Source of the DNA: Pseudomonas sp. ATCC 13867
GTDB lineage: Bacteria; Pseudomonadota; Gammaproteobacteria; Pseudomonadales; Pseudomonadaceae
Reading direction: 5' to 3'
Assembly: GCF_000349845.1 (NCBI RefSeq)
Contig: NC_020829.1
Span: forward strand, 1,116,001-1,180,000
Length of the DNA stretch: 64,000 nt
Below, in pieces: positions 9,446 to 18,171 of the stretch. Each line of letters starts with the position of its first letter. Position 1 is the stretch's first letter. Under the pieces are notes generated by a model that saw only the letters and a list, made by a program, of their open reading frames with translations, searched no databases and was not told where the DNA came from. The position numbers and the translations under genes are program-made.

Positions 9446-9475
9446 AGGCCCCCGCCTAAGCGGAGGCCTTTTTGA
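9446..9475. terminator. Terminator between piuB and lpxO
   Basis: Stem AGGCC-CCCGC / GCGG-AGGCCT (9446-9455 with 9460-9469), one mismatch and a 4-base loop, with a TTTTT tail on the plus strand. Confidence 0.75.
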
Positions 9476-9506
9476 TTTCAGGGCCTGGCTCGGATCCTGC
9501 GTCGAC

Positions 9507-10409
9507 TCATATCCACAGGAACAGCGCCAGCACCGCCGCGAAGAACCCCCACTTCTGCAGGTAGTACAGCTTGCGGTTGCGCTTCTTCAGCGCCTTGCCG
9601 TGCAGGCGGATCCTGTACAGCGAGGCAAAGGCGCGGTTGATGCCGCCGGTCTTGTCGCCCGCGTCGTTCGGCGAGGCGGCGGCGGCCATCACGTTGCGGC
9701 TGAACCAGCGGTTGAACGCCGTGGCCCAGCGGTACTTCAGCGGCCGCTCGATGTCGCAGAAGAGGATCACCCGGTCATGCCCGGTGGTGTTCTCGGCATA
9801 GTGGATGTAGGTCTCGTCGAACACCACCGCTTCGCCGTCGCGCCAGTGGTAGCGCTCGCCGTCCACCTCGATGAAGCAGCCCGGATCGTTCGGCGTCATC
9901 AGCCCCAGGTGGTAGCGCACGGAACCGGCGTAAGGGTCGCGGTGGCGCACCAGGCGCGAGCCCGGCGGCAGTTCGGCGAACATCGCCGCCTTGACCGAGG
10001 GAATCCGCCGCAGCAGCTCGGTGGTCTTCGGGCACAGCGCATCGGCGGACGGATGGCTGTCGTCGTACCACTTCAGGTAGAAGCGCTTCCAGCCGGTCTT
10101 GAAGAAGGAGTTGAAGCCCACGTCGTTGAGCTGTTCGGAACGCTTGATGCTGCCGGCGTCGCGCAGGTGCAGGGCTTCGCTGCGGATGGTTTCCCAGTTC
10201 TCGGTCAGCAGGCGCATCTCGGGAAAATCGTCGGTCGCCAGGTACGGGCGGCTCGGTACCCTGGAGAACAGGTACATGATGCAGTTGATCGGTGCCAGGA
10301 AGCTGGAGTGGTCGGTCAACTGGCGCGTGAACTTGTGACGCACCCGTCCGCGCAGGTGGACATAAACGATGCTCAGGCCGAAGGCGGCCAGGATGGCGGC
10401 TTTGATCAT
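9507..10409 (-). CDS. lpxO: Lipid A 2-hydroxylase LpxO
   Basis: An Fe(II)/2-oxoglutarate dioxygenase of the aspartyl/asparaginyl beta-hydroxylase family that 2-hydroxylates a secondary acyl chain of lipid A on the cytosolic side of the inner membrane. Residues 1-18 form an N-terminal anchor helix and a hydrophobic C-terminal tail follows the catalytic domain. Iron ligands are His156-x-Asp158 (VRHRDPYAG) and His203 (DETYIHYAEN). ATG 10409 gives 300 residues, the usual LpxO size. The frame stays open about 80 codons further but that part has no homology-like content. No good Shine-Dalgarno precedes this ATG. Corresponds to LpxO1 (PA4512). Confidence 0.92.
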   Translation of the reverse strand: MIKAAILAAFGLSIVYVHLRGRVRHKFTRQLTDHSSFLAPINCIMYLFSRVPSRPYLATDDFPEMRLLTENWETIRSEALHLRDAGSIKRSEQLNDVGFNSFFKTGWKRFYLKWYDDSHPSADALCPKTTELLRRIPSVKAAMFAELPPGSRLVRHRDPYAGSVRYHLGLMTPNDPGCFIEVDGERYHWRDGEAVVFDETYIHYAENTTGHDRVILFCDIERPLKYRWATAFNRWFSRNVMAAAASPNDAGDKTGGINRAFASLYRIRLHGKALKKRNRKLYYLQKWGFFAAVLALFLWI

Positions 10410-10536
10410 TCGGAGAAGGTATCCGCGGATAGAGACCGTGAATGGTACTCCTCCTAATCGTGAGTGAGTATTCTCCGAAGGCCAAAGGCCAGTGTCTGTT
10501 TTAACCTGTAGGAAATTTCGAAGGATGGTGAGGCCG

Positions 10537-11292
10537 ATGACCGAGCGCACGACGCGGATCCTGCTCAACTGCGACATGGGCGAAAGTTTCGGTGCCTGGA
10601 GCATGGGCGACGACACCCATGCCATGCCGCTGATCGACCAGGCCAACCTGGCCTGCGGCTACCATGCGGGCGACCCGCTGACCATGCAGCGCACCGTTCG
10701 CCTGGCGGTAGAGCAGGGCGTCAGCATTGGCGCACACCCGGCCTACCCGGACCTGGCCGGCTTCGGCCGCCGGCACCTGAGCTGCTCGCCCGAGGAAGTG
10801 CGGGCGCTGGTGCTCTACCAGATCGGCGCCCTGGACGCCTTCTGCCGCGCCGCCGGCACCCGCGTCGATTACGTGAAGCCCCACGGCGCGCTGTACAACG
10901 ACCTGGTGCGGGACGACGCGCTGCTCAGTGCCGTGCTCGACGCCTGCGCCGCCTACCGCAAGGGCCTGCCGCTGATGGTACTGGCCCTGGCCGACAACCG
11001 CCGCGAACTGCAACTGGCCGATGCCGCCGACGTACCGCTGATGTTCGAGGCCTTCGCCGACCGCGCCTACCTGCCCGACGGTCAGCTCGCCCCGCGCCGC
11101 CTGCCCGATGCCGTGCACCACGAACCACAGCGCATCCTCGACCAGGCCCTGGCGATTGCCCGTGGCGAGCCCTTCCCGGACATCGACGGCAACCCGCTGC
11201 GCCTGCGCGCCGACAGCCTCTGCGTGCACGGCGACAACCCCGAATCCCTGGCGGTGCTACGGCGCCTGCGTGGCCTGCTGGACCAGGCATGA
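10537..11292 (+). CDS. pxpA: 5-oxoprolinase subunit A (LamB/YcsF family)
   Basis: A 251-residue LamB/YcsF-family protein with the signature N-terminus [11 protein letters not shown], the motif [12 protein letters not shown] and the later HGALYNDL block. With PxpB and PxpC it forms the ATP-dependent prokaryotic 5-oxoprolinase that opens pyroglutamate to glutamate. The chosen ATG has GGTGAGG four bases upstream. An in-frame ATG at 10525 would add four residues. It is the first gene of a tight pxpABC operon (ATGA overlaps) and is divergent from lpxO. Confidence 0.93.
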   Translation: MTERTTRILLNCDMGESFGAWSMGDDTHAMPLIDQANLACGYHAGDPLTMQRTVRLAVEQGVSIGAHPAYPDLAGFGRRHLSCSPEEVRALVLYQIGALDAFCRAAGTRVDYVKPHGALYNDLVRDDALLSAVLDACAAYRKGLPLMVLALADNRRELQLADAADVPLMFEAFADRAYLPDGQLAPRRLPDAVHHEPQRILDQALAIARGEPFPDIDGNPLRLRADSLCVHGDNPESLAVLRRLRGLLDQA

Positions 11293-11966
11293 TCCGTGTC
11301 GAAGCCTTCGGCGCCACGGCGCTGCTGATCACCCTCGCCGAGCAGCCCGACGAAGCGCTGCCGCTTCGCATCGCTTGCCTTGCCGAGCGACTGCGCGCCG
11401 AGTTGGGCGCGGCATTGACGGATTGTGTGCCCGGCTGGACCACCCTGTTGCTGCACTATGACCTGCTGCGTATCGACCTGCCGCAACTGCAGGGCCGCGT
11501 CCGGGCGGCGCTGGCGGACTGGCCGGGCGAACCGCAGGCGAGTAGCCCCGGCCGCCTGCATGAAATTGCCGTGTGGTATGCCGGTGAGGACCTGGCTGAA
11601 GTCGGCCGGCTGTGTGGGCTCACGTCCACTCAGGTCATCTCCCTGCACGCCGGCCGTGACTATCGCGTCGGCGCGATCGGCTTTTCCCCCGGCTTCGCTT
11701 ACCTCGGTGAGCTGGACGAACGACTCGCCCTGCCACGCCGGGCCACGCCGCGCACGCACGTGCCCGCCGGCAGCCTGGCAATCGCCGAGCGGCAGACGGC
11801 GGTTTATCCAAAGGCCTCGCCCGGCGGCTGGCATCTGCTCGGTCGCACCGCGCAGCGATTGTTCGATCCGTGGCGGGAGCCGCCCTGTCCGCTGGCGGTG
11901 GGCGACCGGGTACGCTTCGTACCCATCGACGAAGCGGCCTACCATGCCGCCGGTGGCGAGCCATGA
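11289..11966 (+). CDS. pxpB: 5-oxoprolinase subunit B (KipI-like)
   Basis: 225 residues of the KipI/allophanate hydrolase subunit 1 family. The diagnostic block [17 protein letters not shown] and the region [19 protein letters not shown] are present. Its ATG overlaps the pxpA stop (ATGA), as its own stop does with pxpC, which indicates translational coupling and a stoichiometric complex. Cytosolic; no signal peptide. Confidence 0.93.
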   Translation: MIRVEAFGATALLITLAEQPDEALPLRIACLAERLRAELGAALTDCVPGWTTLLLHYDLLRIDLPQLQGRVRAALADWPGEPQASSPGRLHEIAVWYAGEDLAEVGRLCGLTSTQVISLHAGRDYRVGAIGFSPGFAYLGELDERLALPRRATPRTHVPAGSLAIAERQTAVYPKASPGGWHLLGRTAQRLFDPWREPPCPLAVGDRVRFVPIDEAAYHAAGGEP

Positions 11967-12880
11967 GCCTGACGGTGATCGCCTGCGGCCCGCTGTGCCT
12001 GTTGCAGGATGGTGGGCGCCACGGCTGGCAGGGACTGGGCGTATCGCCCGGCGGCCCCGTGGATCGGCACGCGGCGGCCTGGGCGAATCGATTGCTTGGC
12101 AATGGCCGCGATACGCCGCTGCTGGAGATAGCCCTGGGCGGCGTGGAGCTGGATGCGCGGTCGGACACCTGGCTGGCGCTGACGGGCGCCGAGCTGCCGG
12201 CCTGTCTCGACGGCGAGCCGCTACCGGCCTGGTCACGTTTTCGCGTGCGGGCGGGACAGCGCCTGAAACTGGGTTTTGCCCGTGCCGGGCAGCGGGCCTG
12301 TCTCGCCGTTGCCGGAGGCTTCCGGGTCCGAGCGGTGCTGGGCAGCGTCTCGACCCATGCGCGGGAAAAACTCGGCGGCCTGTCCGGCGATGGCCAGCCG
12401 CTCGCCGTGGGCGACGTGCTGGAGTGCGCCGACGAGGGAGCGCGTTTCACGCAGGGGGCGAGTGTGCCCTGGTCCTATCGGCCGGATTATCGCGAGCCCC
12501 CCGCCTTGCGCGTGCTGCCGGGCCCGGATGCGTTCACGGCCGCACAACGGCAAGCCTTCTTCCGCCAGCCCTGGCGGATCAGCCCGCAATCCGACCGCAT
12601 GGGTGTGCGCCTGCGCGGCGAGGCGCTGGAGGCGCCGCGCCGGCAATGGTCGCTGGGCGTGGTGGACGGCGCCATCCAGGTACCGCCGGACGGCCAGCCG
12701 ATCATCCTGCTGGCCGACCGTCAGAGCATGGGCGGCTACTCCGTACTCGGCGTGCTGCACCCGCTGGACATCGGTCGCCTGGCGCAATGCCCGGCGCACA
12801 GCGAGGTGCGCTTCGCCCCGGCGAGCGTGGAACAGGCGCAAGCGGACCTGCGCGCATTCCTGCGCTTCTTCGCTACTTAG
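11963..12880 (+). CDS. pxpC: 5-oxoprolinase subunit C (KipA-like)
   Basis: 305 residues of the KipA/allophanate hydrolase subunit 2 family, with the start block CGPLCLLQDGGRHGWQGLG, the GVSPGGPVDRHAA motif, QSDRMGVRL and the C-terminal IILLADRQSMGGYSVLG. It completes the PxpABC pyroglutamate-cleaving enzyme. ATG 11963 overlaps the pxpB stop. A longer in-frame reading of this region would intrude into pxpB and is not used. Confidence 0.93.
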   Translation: MSLTVIACGPLCLLQDGGRHGWQGLGVSPGGPVDRHAAAWANRLLGNGRDTPLLEIALGGVELDARSDTWLALTGAELPACLDGEPLPAWSRFRVRAGQRLKLGFARAGQRACLAVAGGFRVRAVLGSVSTHAREKLGGLSGDGQPLAVGDVLECADEGARFTQGASVPWSYRPDYREPPALRVLPGPDAFTAAQRQAFFRQPWRISPQSDRMGVRLRGEALEAPRRQWSLGVVDGAIQVPPDGQPIILLADRQSMGGYSVLGVLHPLDIGRLAQCPAHSEVRFAPASVEQAQADLRAFLRFFAT

Positions 12881-12926
12881 TGGCCTGTGTGGCTAATTCG
12901 ACTAATCAATTTCGGCGCTAGGCTTC

Positions 12927-12990
12927 GCCATACTGCGTTGCCGCTCCTCACCGTAGCCTTGCTACGACTCGTCGCGGCGCCTTGTCTGGC
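12927..12990. repeat. Long imperfect hairpin between pxpC and the Lrp-type gene
   Basis: A nested imperfect palindrome with core CGTAGC-CTT-GCTACG (12952-12957 and 12961-12966), mid-stem GCCGC/GCGGC and outer GCCA/TGGC. It looks like a dispersed intergenic repeat and lies between convergent genes, where it may help stop transcription. No U tract follows. Confidence 0.55.
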
Positions 12991-13021
12991 AAACCCTGGC
13001 ACTCGAACTTCAATTGCCGAA

Positions 13022-13516
13022 TCAGCCGTACAGGCCACTAGGCAGGTGCCGCAGCGGCAGAGGCGCCGACTCCTTCACCGTCTGGATCGCGAAATTGCTA
13101 CGGATGTCGCTGACGCCCGGCAGCTTGAGCAGGGTGCCGGTGAGGAACTGCTCGTAGGCGCGCAGGTCGGGCAGCACGACCTGCAACAGGAAGTCCGACT
13201 CGCCGCTGACCAGGTGCACCGAGATCACTTCCGGCAGGTCGATCACCGCCTGGCGAAAGGCGGCGGCACTGGTGTCGCTGTGGCGCTCGACCTTCACCCC
13301 GACGAAGACCGTCAGTCCCAGTCCGACTTCGTCGCGGCCCAGTTCGGCGTGGTAGCCGCGGATCATCCCGGCTTCCTCCAGCAGGCGCACCCGGCGCAGG
13401 CAGGGGGAGGGCGAGAGGCCGATTTCCTCGGCCAGTTCCACGTTGCTCAGGCGGCCGTCGCGTTGCAGGGCGGCGAGGATGCGGTGGTCGTAGGCGTCCA
13501 GCTTGGGGATTGGCAT
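13022..13516 (-). CDS. Lrp/AsnC-family transcriptional regulator
   Basis: 164 residues. An N-terminal winged helix-turn-helix (ILAALQRDGRLSNVELAEEI, then LSPSPCLRRVRLLEEAG) is followed by a RAM ligand-binding domain from about 65 to 145 (VHLVSGESDFLLQVVLPDL). The family senses amino acids and acts as dimers to octamers. It is divergent from a LysE-type exporter with 134 bases between starts and two palindromes in the gap, so it likely controls the exporter and itself. The amino acid sensed is unknown. The ATG at 13516 gives the standard family length. Confidence 0.9.
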   Translation of the reverse strand: MPIPKLDAYDHRILAALQRDGRLSNVELAEEIGLSPSPCLRRVRLLEEAGMIRGYHAELGRDEVGLGLTVFVGVKVERHSDTSAAAFRQAVIDLPEVISVHLVSGESDFLLQVVLPDLRAYEQFLTGTLLKLPGVSDIRSNFAIQTVKESAPLPLRHLPSGLYG

Positions 13517-13541
13517 AAGCGGATACTCGTTGGCTTTCTGC

Positions 13542-13574
13542 TTGGCAGAATATGCCAAACAGCATCGTGATGCT
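13542..13574. promoter_or_regulatory. Two palindromes, candidate Lrp-type operators
   Basis: TTGGCA-GAATA-TGCCAA (13542-13558) and AGCATC-GT-GATGCT (13561-13574) stand side by side in the divergent regulator-exporter gap. Both arms are perfect. Their function as operators is inferred from position. Confidence 0.5.
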
Positions 13575-13650
13575 GGCCGAATACGCAAGCACCTGCCTCG
13601 GCTTTCGGACATAGAATCCCTATCCGCAATGACTGTTTCGGAGCGGATTG

Positions 13651-14277
13651 ATGGATATCGGTGTGTTCCTGCTGGCCCTGGCGATGGTCTACCTGCTGCC
13701 GGGGCCGGACATGATTCTCCTGTTGCACACCGGTGCCCGCGACGGCTGCCGTGCCGCGCTGGCCACGGCGCTCGGCCTTGGCCTGGCGCGCGCCTGTCAT
13801 GTGGCGCTGGCGGCAACCGGCCTGGCGCTGCTGTTCCGCAGCGCGCCCTGGACCTTCGATGCGGTGCGCGTTGGCGGCGGCCTCTACCTGGCCTGGATCG
13901 GCCTGCAACTGCTGCGTGCGCCGGTCGGTCCGGCCGTGGACAGCGCCGAACGCGCGAAAGCCCCGGCGAGCTATCGACGGGCCTTGCGCCGCGGTGTGCT
14001 GACCAACCTGCTCAACCCCAAGGCGCTGCTGTTCTGTTCGGTGCTGCTGCCGCAATTCATCCAGCCGCAGAACGGCCCGCTGGCCGTGCAGTTCGCGCTG
14101 CTGGGCGGCGTGCTGGTGCTGGTGGGACTGGGCTTCGACAGCTTCTACGCGGTCAGCGGTGAGCGCATGGGGCGCTGGCTGGCGCGGCACAGGACGATGC
14201 AACGAGTGCAGCAGTGGGGCTTCGGCGGCATCCTGCTGGGCTTCGGCGTACGCCTGGCGCTGATCCGCGACCTTTGA
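13651..14277 (+). CDS. LysE/RhtB-family amino acid exporter
   Basis: 208 residues with about six membrane helices. It has the LysE-family N-terminal motif YLLPGPDMILLLHTGARDG and the cytosolic-loop motif RRGVLTNLLNPKALLF. It probably exports an amino acid or small amine under control of the divergent Lrp-type regulator. ATG 13651 has GGAG at a suitable distance. A TTG one codon earlier is also open. The substrate cannot be read from the sequence. Confidence 0.9.
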   Translation: MDIGVFLLALAMVYLLPGPDMILLLHTGARDGCRAALATALGLGLARACHVALAATGLALLFRSAPWTFDAVRVGGGLYLAWIGLQLLRAPVGPAVDSAERAKAPASYRRALRRGVLTNLLNPKALLFCSVLLPQFIQPQNGPLAVQFALLGGVLVLVGLGFDSFYAVSGERMGRWLARHRTMQRVQQWGFGGILLGFGVRLALIRDL

Positions 14278-14291
14278 ACTGGGGCTTTTCA

Positions 14292-14356
14292 TAGGAGCGA
14301 GCTTGCTCGCGAACGGCCCCAGCTCCGCTGCCAGGAGGTTCGCGAGCAAGCTCCTA
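14292..14356. repeat. REP element, right arm shortened
   Basis: Left arm 14292-14314 is canonical. The right arm (14338-14356) reads GCAAGCTCCTAC, lacking four bases (CGCT) of the usual GCAAGCTCGCTCCTAC. It lies between convergent lysE and the gene ending at 14370. Confidence 0.88.
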
Positions 14357-14369
14357 CAGGGTGTTTCCC

Positions 14370-15020
14370 TCAGAGGTCTTCCGGCTGGATTTTCCACAGG
14401 CGCGCTACGGAGGGCCTATGCGGATTGCGCGCGACGACCAGCAACCCGAGGTCGCCGCCGCGCAGTTCCTTCAGAAGTTGCTCGCCCGTGCGTTGCTGCA
14501 TGCTTTCGGCCAGATGCCCCAGGGCGATGGCGGCCGCCGCCGGATGAGTGGCGACGGGCACGTAGCTTCCGCCGTCCATGTCCAGCACGAGGTGCTTCTC
14601 GCCCGGCTCCGGGGTGGGGATGTGCAGGTTGGCCTTGAGCAATTGGGCCATCGCCTCGTTGCGCTGTGCGGCGGTGAGTTGGCCCTGCGGCAAGGCGCGT
14701 TCCAGTGGATAGAACTCGTCCGTCGGCTCCGCTTCCGGTTTCGCTGCGCAAGGTGTGGCGGGCGTCTTCACGGAGGTTGGCGCGGGCGATGCCACTGGCG
14801 CTGCCGGGGGCGCGGCGAAGTCCGGCTCTTCCTGGCCAAGGCCGTCCCAGTCGATCCCGTCGAGATCGATCTCCGGCTGGGCCTTCTTCCTCGGAGCCGC
14901 CTTCTTCCGCGAATTCACGGCCGCGCGAATGTCCAGTCGCCGCTGGCGCTTCCACTTGTGGATCTGGACATTGGCGACGATGGCGGCAGCGAGGATGAGC
15001 AAGAGGAAGAACAGCAGCAT
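14370..15020 (-). CDS. Uncharacterised membrane-anchored protein
   Basis: 216 residues from ATG 15020. A GTG ten codons earlier (15050) is also open. The N-terminus is a single membrane helix (LLFFLLLILAAAIVANVQI) followed by a very basic stretch (HKWKRQRRL), which predicts a cytosolic C-terminus. An acidic, proline/alanine-rich linker spans about 50-95. A compact C-terminal part follows (LVLDMDGGSYVPVATH, then LLKELRGGDLGLLVVAR). I recognise no named domain. It lies just downstream of the dpp operon on the same strand but is separated by a hairpin, so cotranscription is uncertain. Confidence 0.65.
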   Translation of the reverse strand: MLLFFLLLILAAAIVANVQIHKWKRQRRLDIRAAVNSRKKAAPRKKAQPEIDLDGIDWDGLGQEEPDFAAPPAAPVASPAPTSVKTPATPCAAKPEAEPTDEFYPLERALPQGQLTAAQRNEAMAQLLKANLHIPTPEPGEKHLVLDMDGGSYVPVATHPAAAAIALGHLAESMQQRTGEQLLKELRGGDLGLLVVARNPHRPSVARLWKIQPEDL

Positions 15021-15137
15021 GAATGGCCCGGTCCTGTGGATGACGGCCACTGCGGTGGGACAGCGGCGGGGCGCCCCCCTGGCGGGACAGGGCGGATCAG
15101 GCGGTCAGCCTGTTCCGGCTCAGTTGTATCCGAAAGG

Positions 15138-15166
15138 ATGGGCCGGCCTAAGACCGGCCCATTTCG
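15138..15166. terminator. Hairpin after dppF
   Basis: A 9-bp stem ATGGGCCGG/CCGGCCCAT (15138-15146, 15154-15162), 7-base loop. It follows the minus-strand dppF stop within 10 bases. The T-rich side is better on the plus strand, so efficiency for dppF is uncertain. Confidence 0.6.
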
Positions 15167-15168
15167 TT

Positions 15169-16140
15169 TCAGTTCAGGAATTGCTCCGCGTGGTGGCACG
15201 CGACCTGGCGCTCATCCAGCAAGCGAAGCTCCGGCACTTCGCTCCTGCAACGCTCGGTGGCATACGGGCAGCGCTTGTGGAAGGCGCAGCCACTGGGCGG
15301 GTTGAGCGGGTTGGGCAGCTCGCCCTGGATCTTGATCTTGGGCTTGTCCGGATCGGGATGGATGGCCGGGGTCGCCGAGAGCAGGGCCTGGGTGTAGGGG
15401 TGCAACGGGCGTTCATAGAGCTTTTCCGCCGGCCCCATTTCCGCCGGGCGGCCGAGGTACATCACCAGCACGTCGTCGGCCACGTGGCGGACCACGGCGA
15501 GGTTGTGCGAGATGAACACGTAGGCGGTGCCGTACTCCTCCTGCAGGTCCATGAACAGGTTGAGCACCTGGGCCTGGATCGACACGTCCAGTGCCGAGGT
15601 CGGCTCGTCCGCCACCAGCACTTTCGGCCGCAGCATCATGGCGCGGGCCAGGGCGATGCGCTGGCGCTGGCCGCCGGAGAACATGTGCGGGTAGCGCTGG
15701 TAGTGCTCGGGGCGCAGGCCGACCTGCTTCATCATCGCCTGCACCCGCTCGCGGCGTTCGGTGCGCGACAGGTTGGTGTTGATCAGCAGCGGCTCGGCCA
15801 GCTGGTCGCCGATCTTCTGCCGCGGGTTGAGCGAGGCGTAGGGGTTCTGGAAGACCATCTGCACGTCGCGGCGCAGTTGCTTGCGCGTCTCGTGGTTGGC
15901 GCCCTTCACCTCGTGGCCGGCGATCTGCAGGGAGCCTGCGGTGGGTTCCTCGATCAGGGTCAGCGCCCGGGCGAGCGTGGACTTGCCGCAGCCGGATTCG
16001 CCGACCACGGCCAGCGTCTTGCCGGCCTGCAGCTCGAAGGATACGCCGTTGAGCGCGCGGACCAGGGCGTGCGGCTTGAACAGGCCCTGGGAGATTTCGT
16101 AGTGACGGGTCAGGTCGCGGGCGGTCAGGACGGCGTTCAT
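15169..16140 (-). CDS. dppF: Dipeptide ABC transporter ATP-binding protein DppF
   Basis: 323 residues. Walker [10 protein letters not shown], signature [13 protein letters not shown] and Walker [13 protein letters not shown] are intact. The oligopeptide-type C-terminal region with a [10 protein letters not shown] cysteine motif follows, as in OppF/DppF proteins, which may bind an Fe-S cluster. It powers DppBC peptide import from the cytosolic face. Its ATG overlaps the dppD stop (ATGA). Last gene of the dppBCDF set. Confidence 0.95.
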   Translation of the reverse strand: MNAVLTARDLTRHYEISQGLFKPHALVRALNGVSFELQAGKTLAVVGESGCGKSTLARALTLIEEPTAGSLQIAGHEVKGANHETRKQLRRDVQMVFQNPYASLNPRQKIGDQLAEPLLINTNLSRTERRERVQAMMKQVGLRPEHYQRYPHMFSGGQRQRIALARAMMLRPKVLVADEPTSALDVSIQAQVLNLFMDLQEEYGTAYVFISHNLAVVRHVADDVLVMYLGRPAEMGPAEKLYERPLHPYTQALLSATPAIHPDPDKPKIKIQGELPNPLNPPSGCAFHKRCPYATERCRSEVPELRLLDERQVACHHAEQFLN

Positions 16141-17114
16141 CGGGCCACCTCGGTGTTCAGGTTGAGCGGGTAGAAGCAGCGCACGGCGCCGCGCTCATGG
16201 GGTTCCAGGGCCGGGCGCACGGCGCGGCAGTTGTCCTGCGCGTAGGGGCAACGCGGCGACAGCAGGCAGCCCTGCGGCCGGTCGTACTTGCCGGGGACGA
16301 TGCCGGGCAGGGTGGCCAGGCGTTCCTCGCCGGCGCTGTGCTCGGGGATGGCCTTGAGCAGTGCCTCGGTGTAGGGGTGGGTCGGCAGGTCGAACAGCGC
16401 CGGTACCTCGCCGATCTCCACCGCCTGCCCCGCGTACATCACGCAGACGCGCTGGGCGGTTTCGGCTACCACGGCCAGATCGTGGGTGATCAGGATCAGT
16501 GCCATGCCCTGGTCGCGTTGCAGGTTCAGCAACAGTTCCATGATCTGCGCCTGGATGGTCACGTCCAGCGCGGTGGTCGGTTCGTCGGCGATCAGCAGCT
16601 TGGGTTCGCCGGCGATCGCCATGGCGATCGCCACGCGCTGGCTCATGCCGCCGGAGAGCTGGTGCGGGTAAGCCTCCAGGCGCTGGGCGGCGCCGGGGAT
16701 TTCCACCCGTTCGAGCAGTTCCAGGGCGCGCTGGCGCAGCGCCTTGCCGCGCAGGCCGAGGTGCAGCTTGAGCACTTCCTCGATCTGGTAGCCGACGGTG
16801 AAGCTGGGGTTGAGCGCGGTCATCGGGTCCTGGAAGACCATGGCGATGTCCTTGCCGACGATGCGCCGCCGCTCGCGGCCCTTCAGGCGCAGCATGTCGG
16901 TGTCGTCGAACTGCATGGTGTCGGCGGTGATGATGCCGGGGGCGTCGATCAGGCCCATCAGGGCCATCATGGTCACGGATTTGCCGGAGCCGGATTCGCC
17001 GACGATGGCCAGGACTTCGCCCTTGTCCACGGCGAGGTCGAGGCCGTCCACCACCGGGACGGCGTTGCGGTCGCCGAAGCGTACCGAGAGATTGCGCAGG
17101 TCGAGGAGGCTCAT
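16137..17114 (-). CDS. dppD: Dipeptide ABC transporter ATP-binding protein DppD
   Basis: 325 residues with Walker [10 protein letters not shown], signature [13 protein letters not shown], Walker [13 protein letters not shown] and the C-terminal [12 protein letters not shown] motif. It pairs with DppF as an ATPase heterodimer. ATG 17114 has GGAG 8 bases upstream. The frame remains open for 36 more codons, but those encode the translated REP element between dppC and dppD and are not protein. Confidence 0.95.
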   Translation of the reverse strand: MSLLDLRNLSVRFGDRNAVPVVDGLDLAVDKGEVLAIVGESGSGKSVTMMALMGLIDAPGIITADTMQFDDTDMLRLKGRERRRIVGKDIAMVFQDPMTALNPSFTVGYQIEEVLKLHLGLRGKALRQRALELLERVEIPGAAQRLEAYPHQLSGGMSQRVAIAMAIAGEPKLLIADEPTTALDVTIQAQIMELLLNLQRDQGMALILITHDLAVVAETAQRVCVMYAGQAVEIGEVPALFDLPTHPYTEALLKAIPEHSAGEERLATLPGIVPGKYDRPQGCLLSPRCPYAQDNCRAVRPALEPHERGAVRCFYPLNLNTEVAR

Positions 17115-17147
17115 ACGGCGCTCTCCATCAGGCTTCTGTTCTTCTTG

Positions 17148-17214
17148 TAGGAGCGAGCTTGCTCGCGAACGGGGAGCGCGGAGGACGGCAGGTTCGCGAG
17201 CAAGCTCGCTCCTA
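17148..17214. repeat. REP element inside the dpp operon
   Basis: Perfect inverted arms at 17148-17170 and 17192-17214 (core GAGCGAGCTTGCTCGCGA), 21-base spacer. It lies between dppC and dppD, both transcribed leftward. It is the only REP in the window between co-directional genes and may set the ratio of permease to ATPase mRNA. Confidence 0.92.
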
Positions 17215-17247
17215 CAGCACATGCGAAAGTCATCATTGGTGTCTTCC

Positions 17248-18159
17248 TCACGCCGCGTTCTTCAGCTTCGGATCCAGCGCGTCGCGCAGGCCGTCGCCCA
17301 TCAGGTTGATCGCCAGCACGCTGAGCAGGATGGTCAGGCCGGGCAGCGAGACGACCCACCAGGCGCGCTCGATGTAGTCGCGCGCGGAGGCCAGCATGGT
17401 GCCCCACTCGGGTGTCGGCGGCTGCACGCCGAGGCCGAGGAAGCCCAGGGCGGCGGCGTCGAGGATCGCCGAGGAGAAGCTCAGGGTGGCCTGCACGATC
17501 AGCGGCGCCATGCAGTTGGGCAGCACGGTGACGAACATCAGGCGCAGGGTGCCGGCGCCGGCCAGGCGCGAGGCGGTGACGTAGTCGCGGTTCAGCTCGC
17601 CCATCACGGCGGCGCGGGTCAGGCGCACGTAGGCCGGCAGCGAGACGATGGCGATGGCGATCACGGTGTTGATCAGGCCCGGGCCGAGGATGGCAACGAT
17701 GGCCACCGCCAGCAGCAGCGAGGGCAGGGCCAGCATGATGTCCATCAGGCGCATGATCACCGGGCCCAGACGGTTGGGCGAGAAGCCGGCGAACAGGCCG
17801 AGGATGATGCCGGGGATCATCGAGATCACCACCGAGGCCAGGCCGATCTTCAATGACAGTCGCGCGCCGTGCATCAGGCGCGAAAGCAGGTCGCGGCCCA
17901 GTTCGTCGGTGCCTAGCAGGAAGCGCATCTGCCCGCCTTCCTGCCACGCCGGCGGGGTCAGCAGGTACTCGCGGAACTGCCAGCTCGGATCATGGGGCGC
18001 CACCCAGGGGGCGAACAGCGCGCAGAACACGATGACCAGCATGAACAGCAGGCCGCCGACCGCGCCCTTGTTGCGCGAGAAGGCTTGCCAGAATTCTTTC
18101 AGCGGGGAGGGGTAGACCAGGCTCGGGTCGCTGGCGGGAGCTTTGGCGTTGGCATTCAT
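17248..18159 (-). CDS. dppC: Dipeptide ABC transporter permease DppC
   Basis: 303 residues, an inner-membrane permease with about six helices. The EAA loop that docks on the ATPase reads [19 protein letters not shown]. The OppC-type N-terminal cytosolic tail (residues 1-35) precedes the first helix. GAGGAG lies 8 bases upstream of its ATG. It forms the channel with DppB, which ends 12 bases upstream. Confidence 0.95.
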   Translation of the reverse strand: MNANAKAPASDPSLVYPSPLKEFWQAFSRNKGAVGGLLFMLVIVFCALFAPWVAPHDPSWQFREYLLTPPAWQEGGQMRFLLGTDELGRDLLSRLMHGARLSLKIGLASVVISMIPGIILGLFAGFSPNRLGPVIMRLMDIMLALPSLLLAVAIVAILGPGLINTVIAIAIVSLPAYVRLTRAAVMGELNRDYVTASRLAGAGTLRLMFVTVLPNCMAPLIVQATLSFSSAILDAAALGFLGLGVQPPTPEWGTMLASARDYIERAWWVVSLPGLTILLSVLAINLMGDGLRDALDPKLKNAA

Positions 18160-18171
18160 GGCGTGGGCTCC

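Noticed and set aside
17115..17222. N-terminal extension of DppD
   Set aside because: The extra 36 residues are the translated REP element (SELAREPAV...RASSLL); the internal ATG 17114 has its own GGAG and matches the family start.
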